Source: Actimicrobium sp047621345 (lineage in GTDB: Bacteria; Pseudomonadota; Gammaproteobacteria; Burkholderiales; Burkholderiaceae_D). From it: DNA of 64,000 nucleotides. The stretch spans positions 1 to 64,000 of the forward strand of contig JBLHLW010000001.1 of assembly GCA_047621345.1 (NCBI GenBank), given 5' to 3'. The notes below the pieces were generated by a model, which saw nothing but the letters and a program-made list of their open reading frames with translations, had not been told where the DNA came from and made no database searches. Shown here piece by piece: positions 1-15,400 of this stretch. Positions within the stretch are counted from its first letter, which is position 1. Each line of letters starts with the position of its first letter. The translations under genes were made by a program, and so were the position numbers.

Positions 1-1
1 A

Positions 2-3000
2 CCAGGATTTTTCAAGGTCGATCTCATTGCACGGCAGCAGTATTATTTGATGCCTTCCGATGACACGTCGTGGTCGGTTTACCGTCCTGACATGAGCAAG
101 TATCTTGATCTCACTAGTTATGCCAATGATCAGAACGGGACGCCTTTCGCTGCACCTGCCAGCGGCAGCTGGATTTTCGCGAGCAACAGCGATGCCGGGA
201 CGCTGCAGGTCAGGGCAGTGAGGCCGCTTGCTGTTGATACGCCGGTTCACGGCGTGCTGCCGGCGAATGCGTCTGGCGATGTCTACAGTCTCACTGTTCC
301 TGAATCCAAACAGCTGGTTGTGAATCTGTCGTCGCTATTGGCGAACACGACCCTGACGGTTTACCGCGGCAGCCAATACGTTGCCTCGGCCTACGCCTCC
401 GCTCCCGGCACACTGTCGCAGATTGAACTCGGCGCCGGCACCTATCGCGTCGAAGTGAATTCTGACTACAACGCAAGGAGGAACACCTACGCACTGCAGC
501 TACTGGATTTTTCAACGGCCAGTCAACTCCCTGCCAGTGGCGAAGCGATGGCAACCCTCATGCCGTCGCAGGCAACCTTGTACCGGCTCGACCCAACAAT
601 CGGCACCCGGCTGATGTTCACGCCACGCGACAGCGGCGGCACTTCCGGGCAATGGCGCTTGTTCGATGCCTACGGCAATGCGCTGCAATCAGGCGACACC
701 GTGCAGGGCAGCACGCTGCCGGTACTGTCGCGCCCGGGCCCTGTGTATTTCGCCTGGAATCCAAATTTCTCGGACACGAGCACGGCTGCGACCTACCAGT
801 TCACTCTGTCGGACAGTGCATTGGCCAGCACCACGCCGGTCGCGCTTGGTACGACGCTGACCACGACGCTGGCGGCAGGAGTCGTGTCAACCAGCTATAC
901 ATTCTCGGTCGGCAGCCGAACCAATGTCCTGCTGGACGTGCTACGTGCAGAGGGGGACGCGGTGAGCTGGACCCTGAATTCAACGACGGCGGAAGTCGAC
1001 AGCGGTGATTGGACCGGGGTGCCGGCAAGCGCAGACCGCCTTCTCGACCTGCCTGCCGATACCTATACCCTGCGCGTGAATTCTTCATCGGCTATGGCCG
1101 CTGCGCTGGCGTTTCGTTTGTCGGACCTGCAACAGTCAACGCCGTTGGCCTACGATCGATTGGTCAGTACCACGGCGATACCAGGCACTGCGCTGCTGTT
1201 CGGCATTGATGCCAGGGCTGGCGATCTGGTTGATTTTGTGCCGCACATTGCCGGTCTTGCCGGGCGCTGGCAATTGCTCGATCTGAACGGTGCACAAATC
1301 ATGGAGGGTGATCTGGCCGCCAGGGTGATGCTGCCGTACTTCAGCCAGGCGGGTCATTACACGCTGGTGCTTGATACCGACGCGGTGCTCGGCGCGGATA
1401 CGCCGAAGGCCTGCCAGTTTTCGCTGCAGACGCATCAAATCACGCTGGGAACGATCGTCACCGGCGGTACCGGATACGCCACCAGCCCCTACCAGACTTA
1501 CAGCTTTAACGTCTCGACGCCGACACGCCTCATCATGGATTTCATCGAGGGCACTGGCTATGGCGTGCACTGGACCATCTCACGCGCCGGGCAGGTGGTT
1601 GCCGACCACATTGTGGGCGCGCCGACTGCGGATGCCTCCATCAATCCGATCCTGGAACTGCCGCCGGGCGCCTACCAGCTCGCGCTGGCGCCGAGCAGTC
1701 CGTCCTATAGCCAGTACACCGGTTATGCTTTCCGGCTGCTCGACGTAGCCACGGCGACGGCGCTCGGCGTCGATACGCCAGCGACCTTTAGCGCAGCGGG
1801 CGGCCAGGCGCGGGTCTACCGGATCAACGGCCAGGCCGGCGCGGGTCTGTCGATCGAACCCGATCCGGCTGCCGCTGCGAGCTGGCGACTGGTCGATGAA
1901 TTCGGCACCGAAATCAAACAGGGCCATGGTGTCGGCAAGGTGACCACCCTGCCGCGCACAGGCAGCTACCTGCTGATCTGGGATACCTCGGGACCGTCTT
2001 CGCCCAACGCAGCCCTGCGCACCTTTGCGTTCAGCGTTCGTGCTCTGCCGGCCGAACAGCCCACGCTGCTGGCGCTCGACACGGTGATGAACGGTACGCT
2101 CGATGATCAGGGCGCCGTCACCTATCGCTTCGATGTGACCGATGCGGCGACGCTCTGGCTGGACACGCTGGGCTCCTCCGGACTCTATGCGCACGCCGAC
2201 ATCGTTGACAGCAACGGCGCGCTGCTACATGCGGCCGATTATGCCAGCGACACCTCTCAGGCGATCAAGCTGCCGGCGGCAGGCAGTTACACATTAACGC
2301 TGCGCGACCTGGTCAGCCGCCAGTCCGTGCGCGCCATCCATTTCAAACTGGTGGATCTGAAAAACGCTGCGTCGCTGGCGAGCGATACACCGATATCCGT
2401 GACGCTCGACCCGATCAACGATCTGGCATCGTATCGATTGTCAGTGACGGATTCGGCATCCTTCATGTTCGATTCGATCGTCGGCAGTGCGTACGGGACC
2501 ACCTGGAAACTGCTGTCGCCGTATGGCCTGACGGTCGCACAGGGCGCGTTCAATGCCGATAGCGCCAGCTATCACCTGAGCGCCGGCGAATACATCCTGG
2601 TGCTCAAGCACGATGCGACTCCGAACAGCGCCGACAACCTGCGGTTCATGATTCATACGACTGCTCCGGTGCTGCCACTGAACACCACCATCGCTGCCGT
2701 CGTGACTGCCGGTGAGACGGCACGTTACCAGTTGCACCTCGATCAGCCGGTGTTGCTGGCGTTTGATAACCTTGGTACCGACGGCAATGCAAACTGGCGT
2801 CTGGAGGGTCCGTCGGGCACGGTATTTTCGCAGCAGATGGCGACATATTATGGCGGCGATTTCGCGGGCAGAGTCGCTGCAGGCAACTACATGCTGGTCA
2901 TTAGCGGCAGCGCCAGCGCGGCGACGAATGTCGCGTTGCGCGTGCTGAACCTCGATGTTGCGACGGCAGTCGCGCCCGGCACGCCGACCACCACCGTGGT

Positions 3001-3400
3001 CACGCCATCGAATGGCGCACAACTGTTCCGCTTCGATGCCAACGCTGGCGAACGTTATTATTTTGATGTCTTGGTCACCTCGGCCGATCCCGTTGCTTAC
3101 ACCGGAGCCTCTCTTGCCGCGCCGATCTGGACGCTACTTGATCCGTTGGGTCAGGCGGTGTTCTCGAAGGTGCAGATGGGGAGCGCATCGCTGCAATACG
3201 ACCATTACGACTATATGCTGGGTCAGCATTTTTATCGCTATGGCTTCAGTGGTGTCGATCAGGAACCGGTTGCGTTCATGATGACCGGCGCCTACACGCT
3301 GATCCTTGAGGGCCAGAATGCCGAGACCAGAAACCAGTCGCAGGTGGCGTTCAACGTCGTCAAGGTGCCGGATGCACCGACTATCATTCTCGACACGCTG
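2..3400 (+). repeat. N-terminal pre-peptidase-like beta modules
   Basis: About 1100 residues made of successive modules of roughly 110-125 residues. Each has the alternating pattern of a T-x-Y-x-F/L strand, a W-x-L strand, then a 'LPAGxYTL' or 'LPAAGSYTLTL' strand, as in bacterial pre-peptidase C-terminal (PPC) beta-sandwiches. Most copies are only loosely alike. The block begins before the window. Family assignment is by pattern only. The likely role is a spacer or ligand-binding stalk. Confidence 0.55.
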
Positions 3401-6400
3401 CTGGTCAAGCCCGCACCGGACCTGGCCGTCAATGACGTCACTCTGACGCCATCGAGCGCATTGCAAACCGGGCAGGCCGTCACCCTGCAATGGACTGTGG
3501 AAAATCGCGGTGGTCTGCCCACTACCGGCAACTGGAACGATCGCATCATCGTGCGCAACCTGGACTCCGGCGCGGTGCTGGCCGATATCTCGGTGCCCTA
3601 TGACGCCAGCGACGTCGCCAACGGTGCGATCACCGCAGGTGCATCGCGCACGCGCAGCGTTTTGCTGCATCTGCCTGATGGCACGGACGCCGCAGGGCGG
3701 CTGAGTTTGACGGTATTGACTGACGCCGATAACGTGATCAAGGAAAACAACGCCACCGGTACCGGCGAGGGCAATAACGCCATGACCATCGCCACCACCG
3801 TGACGCTGGCGCCTTACGCTGACCTGGTGATCGACAACTTCACCCTCGATCCGTCTGCCGATTTCCAGCCCGGACAGACCGTCAACGTCAGTTGGTCGAC
3901 TGCCAATCGCGGCACCATGGCGGTTGATCGCGCTTGGGCCGAGCGCTTCGTCGTGCGCAACCTGTCGACCAACGACATCGTCGCCGATATCACTGCGCGC
4001 GATGTGCTTGCCGACGGCAATCTGGATGCCGGCGCCAGTCGCACCCGCCATGTGCAGTTCACATGGCCCGCCGGTGCGTCGGCATCGGGACGTTTTTCGA
4101 TCCAGGTGATTGCCGACAGCGCCAACGAGGTCGTCGAAGCCAATGCCGCCGGAACCGGCGAGAGCAACAACACGACCGGCCTGTTGCGCTCGGCCGGTCC
4201 CGATCTGCTCATCAGGAACCTGCGCGTTGACAGCATTGGCGTGCAGGCCGGCGGCATGGTCACGCTGAACTGGGAAGACTGGAATCTCGGGACCAGTTCG
4301 ACCGGCTCATCCTTCAATGACCGCATCGTCGTCAGGAACAATGGCGCCAGCCTGGTCCTGCTCGACAACAGCATCGGGTACGATCCGCTGGCCTTGAGCA
4401 ACGGCCAGATCAACGGGCCAATCCGTCCGGGCGAACATCGCGCCCGCAGTTTTTCTTTCCGGCTTCCGGATGGCCTGAAGGGCGCTGGCGATATCGGCAT
4501 CACGGTGACCGCTGACCAGAACAGCGCCGGCCTTGGGCTGCTGTTTGAAACCAATCTGGCCAACGACGCTGAAACCAACAACAGTGCGACGATCCATACC
4601 GCGTCGGCGGTGACGCCGTATGCCGATGTGCGTCTGGATACATTCGTGGCGCCCTCAACCGCAGTGGGCGGACAACCGGTGACGGTGAACTGGACCGGCT
4701 CCAATCAAGGCCACGCCGATACCACGGCAGCCTGGAGCGACCAGGTCATTTTCAGCACCGACGCGATCATTGGCAATGGCGACGACATCGTGATCGGCAC
4801 CGTGCGCCATGCCGGCGTACTGCATGCGGGCGACAGCTATGCCCAGAGCACCACCATCACCGTGCCGCTGCGCAGCGACGGGCGGTATTACCTTGGCGTG
4901 CGCAGCGACAGTGCGGCCGAAGTGCCAGAGCCGGACACCCGCGCTGACAATGCCAGCACGGCCAGCCCGGTTGATCTGGTCGTCCCCTTCACCGACCTGC
5001 GCGTTGCCTCGGTCACTGTACCGGCCAATGCCCAGGGTGGTGAAAACGTACTGGTCACCTGGACCGTCACCAATGTCGGCAATGGCGTCACCGATCTCGC
5101 ACTCTGGAATGACCGCGTCGTGCTGTCGAAAGACGCCACGCTCAGTGGCGACGACCTGGTGTTGTCCGGGTCCGTCACGCATGCCGGACTGCTGGCGCCG
5201 GGCGCCGCGTACACCGGTCGCGCCACGCTGACGCTGCCGCGTGACCTGAGCGGTGATTACTTCGTGATCGTCGACACCAACACCAATCGCACCGTCACCG
5301 AAACCGGCCACACCGACAACAATATCGTTGCCAGCATTGCGACCCTGCACGTTAGCCTCGCACCCAGCGCTGACCTGACAGTCCGCGATGTGACCGGCCC
5401 GGCATCGGTACGCCCGGGCGACGCAGTGAGCTTGCGTTACACCGCAGTCAACAACGGTACGGCGTCCGCGACAGGCCCGTGGCGCGACCGCATTTACCTG
5501 GATGCCGGCGCTAGCAACCTGATCGAACTGGCGAGCATGTTCAATACCGACGCGCTGGCCCCCGGCGCGTCCGTCGCCCGCAATATCAGCTTGACGGTGC
5601 CGTCATGGATCGCCGAAGGCACCTTCCGCTGGGTCGTCAAGACCGATACCGACAATGCAGTCCACGAGCGCACCGGCGAAGACAACAACACCACCGTGGC
5701 CGCTGTCGCCGTGGTGGTGGCGCGTCCCGACCTGAGCGTGTCGCTGGTGCAAGGCCCAGGATTGATTCAGTCGGGTAGCTCGCTCCATGTCGACTGGACC
5801 GTGACCAACCTCGGCGCCAGCGCGGACGGCGGCTGGACCGACCGGGTATTCCTGTCAAAAAATGGCGTGCTGACGATGATTGCAGAAGTCGCCCGCAGCG
5901 GCCCGCTGGCATCCAATGCCAGTTACGCCGGTGCAGCCGACTTTGTCCTGCCGCTCGACTTGTCCGGCGAATATCAGGTGATTGTGCAAACGGACGTGCG
6001 CAGCGCGATCAATGACCATGACCGTACCAACAATCTGCGCGCACAGAACCTGACCATCAATCTGGCACCGTATGCCGACCTCGCAGTGTCGGCCGTGACC
6101 GCGCCTGAGCGCGTCATTGACGACCCGGCCCCGCTTGATGTCAGCTGGACCGTCACCAACCACGGCACCGGCGCAGGCCGCACCGGCAGCTGGACCGATC
6201 GGGTGGTGTTGTCTCAGCATGACAGGCCCGGCTTCGGTGATGAGCTGGTGCTCGGCGAGGTTCGCCATGACGGCGGCCTGGCCGCCGGTGCGTCGTACTC
6301 GGTCGACCAGCGCCTGCTGCTGCCGCCGCGAACCACCGGGCATTACACGTTGTTTGTGATCAGCGACGCCGGCAACGGCGTGTTTGAAAACGGCGCCAAA

Positions 6401-9400
6401 ACCGACAACGTCGCCAGTGCAGGCCACGCGGTGGACATCATGCCGATCCCGTATGCCGACTTGCAGATCGAGTCCGTCACCACGGCAGGCATCGCGACAA
6501 GCGGCCGGCCCTTGCACGTCACATGGAACGTGGTCAACAACGGTATCGGCATCACCGACACCACCGAATGGTCCGACCGCGTCTGGCTCAGTCGCACTCA
6601 GGATGGCAGCGATGTGGTCGCACAGCTTGCCTCGGCAACCCACTTCGGCCAGCTCGCGGTCGGGGACCGGTACGTCCGCAGCGTGGATGTCACGCTGCCC
6701 AATGGCATCGACGGCACGTTCTATCTGCATGTCCAGACCGGAGGCCCGTTCGAATTTACGCATGCCGACAACAATGTCGGCAGCAGCACCGCGATGGCAG
6801 TCACCCTGTCGGCGTCGCCTGACCTGATCGTGGAAACGATTACCTTGCCCGCCAAAGCGCAGGAGGGCGCGCTAGTCGATGTGTCCTGGACCGTGATCAA
6901 CCAGGGTTCTGCCAAGGCCGATGGCATCTGGATCGATACCGTGCAATTGATTCCGGTGAGCGGCACTGGCGTGCCAGTCACGCTCGGCAGTTTCAGCGTC
7001 GATCGCGGGCTGGAATCGGGCCTGCGGTATACCCGTACCGAGCAGGTGCGGCTGCCGTCGAAAATCGAGGGCCTGTATCGTATCAAGGTGATCACCAACG
7101 CAAATCCCGGTGGCGGCGACAATCAGATTTACGAATACGGCGCGGCCCGCGACAACAACGTGCTGCTCTCCACTGGCCTGGCTGAAATCAACCTCAATAA
7201 CCGGCCGGACCTGATGGTCAGTAGCGTCACGGCGCCGGATCACGTCGCCGCTGGCACCACGGCTTCGGTACGCTTTACGGTCGCCAACCAGGGCCCCTCT
7301 GCCGCCAACGGCCGCTGGACCGATAAGGTATATCTGTCGCCCGATGGCACGCTGAGCGCCGAAGATATCCTGGTGGGCCAGTTCGACAACGGCGGCGCCC
7401 TGGCATCGACGGAAAGTTATTCGACCGATGGGACGGCGATCAACATTCCGATCCGCTATCGCGGTGACGCCTACCTGATCGTGGTAGCCGATGGCAACTA
7501 CAAGATCGACGAGTATCCGAACGAAGCCAATAATGCCAGGGCAGCGTTGTTCCATATCGACCCGATACCCTTTGCCGACCTGGTCACCAGCGCGGTCACG
7601 GCGCCGGACCAGGCTGTACATGGCGCCACGATCGATGTGCGTTACACCGTCTCCAACCTGGGCAGTAATACCACCCGAGGCGAAGCGGCGTCGGTCAGCA
7701 GTTGGACCGATACCGTCTGGCTGGCACGCGACCGGCGTCGCCCGGGTGCGTACAAGGGCGACGTGCTGTTGGGCTCGGTCACCCACAATGGCAACCTGGC
7801 CGTGGGCGACAATTATCTCGGCAGCACCCAGGTGACGATCCCCGATGACACGTTCTCGGGCAGTTATTTCCTGACGGTCTGGAGCGACACCTACGGTATG
7901 ATCCTGCAGGATACGCTGGCGACCAACATCAATCCGGACGACCCGACCGCGTTCAACAGCGAGAACTACAAGGCGCGCGCGATCAGCGTGTTGGGCGTGA
8001 CACCGCCGGACCTGGCCGTCATCAATGTCACGGCGCCGTCCATTGCCGATGCCGGTGGCGACTACACGTTCAGCTATACGGTTCAAAATCGCAGCGATCT
8101 GTTTGACGGCGCCTGGACCGACTCGATCTACGTTACGGACAATGCGAACCCGGACCTGGCCACGCAAGTCTGGCAAATCGGCAGCACCAGGCAGCAGCGC
8201 ACACTAGGCAACAGCGAAAGTTATAGCGTCACCCAAACCGTCTGGCTGGCGCCATCGGTCAAGGGCCGCTACCTCGTTGTGAAAACTGATGCATTGCCTT
8301 TTCAGCTGCAATCGAATTACCACGGCGAGATCGCGGAAGCCGACGAGACCAACAACACCAAGGCATCGCTGTCGCTGGTGAGCGCGCATCCCGCCGACCT
8401 GGTGGTCACTGCGGTCACGACCCAACCGGAGAATTTTTCGGGAGAAGAAACCACCGTGTCATGGACCGTTAAAAACCAGGGCGATGCCGTCTGGGGCGGC
8501 ACCGCTGACTGGTTCGATTCGATCTATTTCAGCCGCGATCCCACCTTCATCGTGTCCCGTGCGACCGCGCTCGGTGCGGTGACCCATGTCAACCTCGGCG
8601 GATTGGCAGCAGGCGCCAGTTATTCAACTTCTGCCAAAGTGATCCTGCCGCAAGGCACTGACGGTCCGTATTACCTCTACATCATTACGAACAGCACCAA
8701 TTCACAAAGCAATGCGACCGCCGTCCCGACACCGCGCGTGCAACCGCAACTGGTCGACGGCGACAACGCGTTTGCGCGCGATCCGTACTACGTCAATTCG
8801 GTTTTCGAAGGCGCCCGCACCGACAACAATGTTGGTCGTGGCACGCTCAACGTCACGTACCGCGAAGCCGATCTGCAGATCGATCAGATCACCGTATCGG
8901 ATCCGAATCCCGCATCCGGCCAAGTGCTGACAGCGACCTGGACCGCAACCAATCGCGGCACCCGTGCGGTGCGCACCAGTGCCTGGTTCGACGGCGTGTA
9001 TCTGTCGCGCGATGGCTCCCTGGATGGTTCGGATTTCCCGCTGGTCGACAACGGCAGGAACGTCGAGTTGCGCCTGCGCGTGCATGCGACACATCTGAAC
9101 GCCGACGACAAGTCGCAATCCCTCCAGCCGGGCGAGTCCTACACGCAATCAGCCACGTTCAACCTGCCGGAGTCGATCAGCGGAAATTTCCATCTGATCG
9201 TCAAAGTCGACACCGCCAGTACCAGGGCGGCCTACGAGCTCGAGCCGAGCACGATCCGCGATCATCTGGACACGGTCAGCGACGGCGTGATCACCGATTC
9301 GGTCAAGGAGTTCAGGGACGAAGGCAACAACGTCGCCTCGATCCTGTTGCCGATTACGTTGCGCACGCCGCCTGACTTGCAGGTCGCCACGGTGACAGCC

Positions 9401-12400
9401 GCTGCCAGCGTCATCGCAGGCCAGCAGTTCACGGTGGGCTACCGCGTCACCAACGCGGGCGGCGATACGCCGGCCGGCCAAGGCAACTGGAACGACCTGG
9501 TGTATCTGTCCAAAGACCGCTTCCTGGATGTCAGCAAGGACCTGTACGTTGGCTATCTGGTGCATGGCGGCGGCCTCGTGGCAGGCAGCGGCTACGACCA
9601 GACACTGACGCTCACCGCACCAAATTCTCTCGACGGACCGTACTACGTCTTTGTCATCACCGATCCGGCCAACGCCTCGGGCGACGGCGCATTCGGCAAG
9701 GTCCGCGAGTTCGGCAATGAACAGAACAATGCCACCGCCGCGGTGCAACCGATGCTGGTGCAGACGCCGCCGCCGGCCGACCTGAAGGTGGTCAACGTGG
9801 TCTTGCCTTCGCAAGCCCAGGTAGGCGACGACATACGGATCGACTACACCATCGTCAATGATTCGATCAATACCGCATTCGGTCAGTGGACCGATGCCTT
9901 GTACCTGTCGAGCGACAGCGCGTGGGACCTGGGCGACACGCTGCTCGGCAAGATCGATCACAACGGCGACCTGGCCGCGCAGGCCACCTACAGCGGCACC
10001 TTGAACACCAAACTGCCGCCATTGAAAGACGGCAGTTGGCGCATCATCGTGCGCCCCGATCTGTACAACGAAGTCTTCGAAGGACCGGTCATCTACACCG
10101 CGACCGGACTGAACCTGCCGCCGGGCGAAGCCAACAACCGGGCGGCCTCCGGCGCCACCTTGCGGGTACGGGTGCCGACCTTGACCGTGGCCAGTCCGCT
10201 GGCGACCACGCTCAGTGGCGATCAGGTTCGCCTGTACAAGGTCAGCGTCGTCGCCGGTGAAACCTTGCGCGTGACGCTCGCCTCGACCGCCACGCAAGGC
10301 GCCAATGAACTGTACGTGCGCTATGGCGATATCCCGACGGGCTCGGCCTTCGACGCGTCGTATTCCAACCCGCTGGCGACCAGCCAGCAGGCAGTCATTC
10401 CGAGCACCCTGGCAGGGGATTATTACGTGCTGGTGCGGGCCCGCCAAGGCACCGATGTGCCGGTCACGCTACGCGCCGATTTGCTGCCCTTGTCGATCAC
10501 CCGCGTCACGCCCGACCAGGGCGGCACCGGTGACGACAACCATCGCTGGGTCACGCTCGATATCTACGGTGCCAGCTTCAAGCCCGGGGCGCTCGTGAAA
10601 CTCTCCCGACCCGGCGTGTGGGAAGCCGAACCCGACCGCTGGCAAGTGCTGGACGCCACGCACATCCGCGCCGTGTTCGACCTGCGCCTCGTGCCGCGTG
10701 GTTTGTACGATGTCAGCGTCACCAACCCGGACGGCCAGCGCGTGGTGGAAGCCGCTCGTTATCTGGTCGAACGCGGCATTGAAGCCGACGTCACGATCGG
10801 CATCGGCGGTCCGCGCACGCTCGATCCCGGCGACAGCGGCCAGTACAGCGTCGCGCTGCAAAGCCTGACCAATGTCGATACACCGTATGTGCGCTTTGAT
10901 TTTGGCGCCACAGAAATGGGCTACAGCCAGAATCTGCTGGAAGGCTTGAGCCTGCCGTATGTCCTGTTTGGCGCCAATGTCGGCGGCAGCCCTTACGGAC
11001 GCACGTTCGATGCCGCCGGCAACACCCAGCAATTCGGACCGACCCCGACTGCCGGTACTGCGCGTCCGGATGTGCCCTGGGCGCGTCTGGACGGCGATGT
11101 CAACACATCCGGTTTCAATCTCGCGCCTGGCTATGCCTTCGATGTTGCCGCCGGCGGTTTTGTTGGCATGAGCTTTGACCTGCAGACCTATCCGGGTCTG
11201 AAAGAATGGCTCAGTTACGATTTCATCGGCTTGCGCGAGAAACTCTATTTGCTGCATCCGGAATGGAAAACTCAGGGTCTGCTCAACGCCGGTGTCAGTG
11301 CCCTCGACAATATCCAGCAAGGCTTGACGGCGAAGTTCCTGTCGACCGATCCGGAGATCCACCTCAACAAGCCTGAAGCAGCCTCGATGCCATTCCGCTT
11401 TAATGTAGCCGGTGCCGCCACGGCCCTGACGCGCGACGAATTCGTGGCCGAGCAAACTGCGCATGCGAAAGCATTGCGCACGGCGATCCTGGCCGATGCC
11501 GGCGCGCCGCAAAGCCTGTCGGTGCTGGCTGCCGACAGTACGCAGTGGACCGCAGGCTGGCTCGCCGCACTGGAGACCGCAGGACTATTGCGTCCGCTGG
11601 CCGAAGCCCCGCCAATTCGCAGTGATGCCAAAGTAGTGAACCTGAACACCACCCTGGCGAGCGGCATCTTGCTGGCGAAAGGCGGCGACAGTTATCGCAC
11701 GCAAGCCGATTTGCTGGGCTTCTTTGCCAAGGTACAGCAGTGGTACGGCGATACCGCGGCGTATTCGGGCGATCCGCATTCGCGCTCGAGTGCGATTGAT
11801 TATGTCGAAGGGCGCAAGGTTGGAGACGGAACTGAAATCGACGTACCGGTGCCTGTCATGGCCGACCCGGCGGCCTTCGATCAGCATGCCACGCAAGCCA
11901 CGCACTTCCTGAACTTCAATGTATTTACGGGCGATTTGTCCGAGCTGGAATACCTGCGCCACATCGGCGTGCTCGACGAAAAGTTCCGCCCGGTTGCCGT
12001 CAGGTCGCTGAAGCTGACACAGTACCTGCAGCAGGCGGCCAAACAGACCGCCGACGCCAGCGCGCTGATCAGCATGCGCGGCCCGCAGGGACTGCTAGGC
12101 AGCGATGGATCGAGTTTCGTGCCGGCCGACACACCACTGCCGTACAGCGTGTCGTTCAACAATGCGACCGGACAGGCAGTCGGACAGGTGCGCATCGTCA
12201 CGCAGCTCGACACCAGTCTTGACGCACGTTCGCTACGCCTGGGTGACCTGAAGCTGGGCGACATCAATATTCATGTCCCGGGTGACAAGGCGGTTTTCCA
12301 GGGCGACTTTGATTTCACCGGCAGCAAGGGTTTCATTTTGCGCGTGAGCGCCGGCATCGATATCGCCAGTCGCACCGCAACCTGGCTGCTGCAGGCGATC

Positions 12401-15400
12401 GATCCGGATACCGGCGAAGTGTTGCACGATGCCGTGCGGGGATTGCTGGCGCCGCCTGCCGATGGCAGTCAGGCCAAGGCGGATCAGCTCAAACGCGGCA
12501 GCGTCAGCTACACGGTACGCGCAGCCGACGATGCCGTGTCGAATGCCGTGATGGTCGCCAGCGCACGGATTTTTCTCGACGCCAATCCTCCGGCCGATAG
12601 CGCACCGGTGACCAGTACGCTCGACGCCCGTGCGCCGGTGACCGCGATCACGGTCACGTCATTGGGCGCCAACGCCCAGGGTGCGCCCGCGTTCGGCGTC
12701 AGCTGGCAGGCCATCGATGATCTCAGCGGCATCAAATCGGTGACCGTGTATGTCGCCGAAAATGGCAGCGACTTCAAGATATGGCAGCAGCAGATCGCAC
12801 CGTCGCAGACCGGCGCCACCTTCACCGGCGTGGCTGGCAAGCGCTATGAATTCCTGGCAGTCGCCACCGACAACGCCGGCAACCGCGAAGCGGCAACGGT
12901 GGCCAACGCGGTGTTGCCGGATGACGGCACGCGCCAGGCAGTGCTGGAGGGCCTGGGCGTCAACGAGACCGTCAGCCAGACCGCCGAACTGCCGTTGGCT
13001 ACCGTTGGCCGCACCTATGCCGCCAATGCGCTGTTTGCGCAGGCCGCCCGGTTACTGCCGGGGTCGGTCGCGCCTGCGCAACCCGGTGATCTGCGCTCGG
13101 TGCTGGCACCGTTTTCATTGCGCGGACTGGCCGATGGTTTCGGTAGCAGCGACGCCGATATCGGCGCACTCGCCATGGTCGAGTTGCCTGACCATGCCTT
13201 CCTGATCAGCGCCGGCAGCCTGCGCAACGAGGTGTATCGCTATTCGAAAGAGGGCGGTCACGGCACCACGCCGCTGTTCACGCTCGATGCTCCGGTACTG
13301 GATATGGCAATCGACAGCGCAGACCAGTTGTGGGTCATGACCGGCAGCGAATTGTTGCAGGTCGATGCCAGCACCGGCGCCATCGTGCGCCGCCTGAGCG
13401 GACCGGGCCAGGACCCGCTGACGCACGCGCTGGCGATCGAGGCCGGTACCGGCAACATCGTCGTCTCGTCCGGCAACGGCATCGACATCTTCCATCCGAA
13501 CGAAACCGATTCCGCCCGGATGTGGCAGCACTTCAGCAACCAGCGCGTCCACGACCTGGCCTTCGGTCCCGATGGTCGCTTGTGGGCGGTGCGCTGGAGC
13601 GGCAGCGACATCACCGCTGCCAGTGCCAACGGCAGTACCGATATTGTCAGCTTCCCGATGAGCGGTCGTACTGCCGGTCGCGCCGAACTGGAGTACCGCG
13701 TCAATGGCGTGGTCGACAGCATCGCGTTCGGTGTCGCCGGCACCGAACTCGAGGGTGTGCTGGTCGCGTCCACCAATCTGCATCAGCGTGCAGTGCTGGC
13801 TGATGGAGCTGCCAGCGTGCCGCATGAAACATCGGTCTGGATGATCGAGCTGCAATCGAAGCGCGCCTTGCAAATCGCCGCCGGCGGCACGCAGGGCAAG
13901 AGCATCGTGGCCACCACCGACGGTCGACTCCTGGTCGCCCAAACCGGCCACATCGACGAAATCGCGCCGATGCACGCCCCCAAAGTACTGGCCGTCAGCG
14001 TGCCCGATGGTGCGCTGGTGCCGCTGCCGCTGGGGCAGATTGCGGTGGTGTTCGACCAGGCAATGTGGCAGGGCGCTACCAGCGGTGACGACGCCAGCGT
14101 GCTCGATCCGGCCAATTTCACGCTCACTGCGCTGGGCCTGGATGCCGGACGTGTGATCACACCGGCCGGCGTGCGCTGGGATGCCGCCAAGCGTACCGCC
14201 TACCTCGATATCACTGGCCTGCCGGCAGGCCAGTATCAGCTAGGCATCAGCGGGTCGCTGCGCAGCGCCAACCAGATCCGTCTGGAGCACGGTGCTGTCA
14301 GCACCTTCACCGCATTGCTGGACATGACCAGCTCGGTCAAGCTGACCTTCACCAACACCCGCGCCAACCGCGTCACTGGCGAAGTCAGCTACGACGTCAG
14401 CCTGACCAACATCGGCACCGACGACCTGCGCGGACCGCTGATGCTGTTGCTCGATCCGGGCCGGTATTTCGGCAGCAGCATCAGCGGTGCGGCGATTGGT
14501 AGCGGTGACCAGGCTGACCTGTGGGTGCTCGACGTCAGCGCCGCGCTGCAGTCGCCCGAGCTTGGCGGCAAACTGGCAGTCGGCGCGACGCTGGCCAACC
14601 AGATCATCACGGTGGTTCCCGCTTCGCGCTTCGGCACGCAGGCCGGCCTCGTGGCGCTGGCCAAGTTCAACCTCGGCGGCGGCGTGTATGCGGTGCCGCA
14701 AGAGAATATTCCGCCGTTGCTGACCGTGGTCGGCGCTGCCAGCACTGACGACGTCACGCTTGGCTCCGCCACTGTAGGGCAGGCATGGAGCGGCCAGCTC
14801 GATGCCATCGACAGCGACGGCACCCAATTATTCTGGGAGCTGGTGCAGGCGCCGCGTGGTGTGTCGCTGACCCCGGCAGCTGACATCACGTCGGCGACTG
14901 ACGGAACCCATTCGGTCGCCACACTGAACTGGACCCCGGGCAGCACAGACCTGGCCAATACCGAGATCGTGGTCCGCGTGCAGGACAGCCGTGGCGGCGT
15001 GGCGACAAGACGCTTGCAGTTGCAGGTCATCGGCGGCAACCATGCGCCGGTCATCGGGTCGATTGCCGAGATCACGCTGGCCGAGGGCGAGACCCTGTCG
15101 CTGCCACTGACCACCGCCGACGCCGACGGTGACAACCTCACCGTCACGCTACGCAATCTGCCAGCCGGCGCAGTATTCAATGCGGCCACCGGCATGCTGA
15201 CGTGGGTGCCGAGTGTCGATCAGGCCGGCGTCTACCAGAACGTCACCGTGATCGCCAGCGATGGCAAGGCAACCGTCTCGCAGCACTTCAATGTCACCGT
15301 CACCCAGGGCTATGCCAAACCGACCCTGGCACCGGTCACCCCGCAAACGCTGCGCGAGGGTGAGCGCTACGCGCTGCAATTGGGCGGCGCCATGCCGGGT

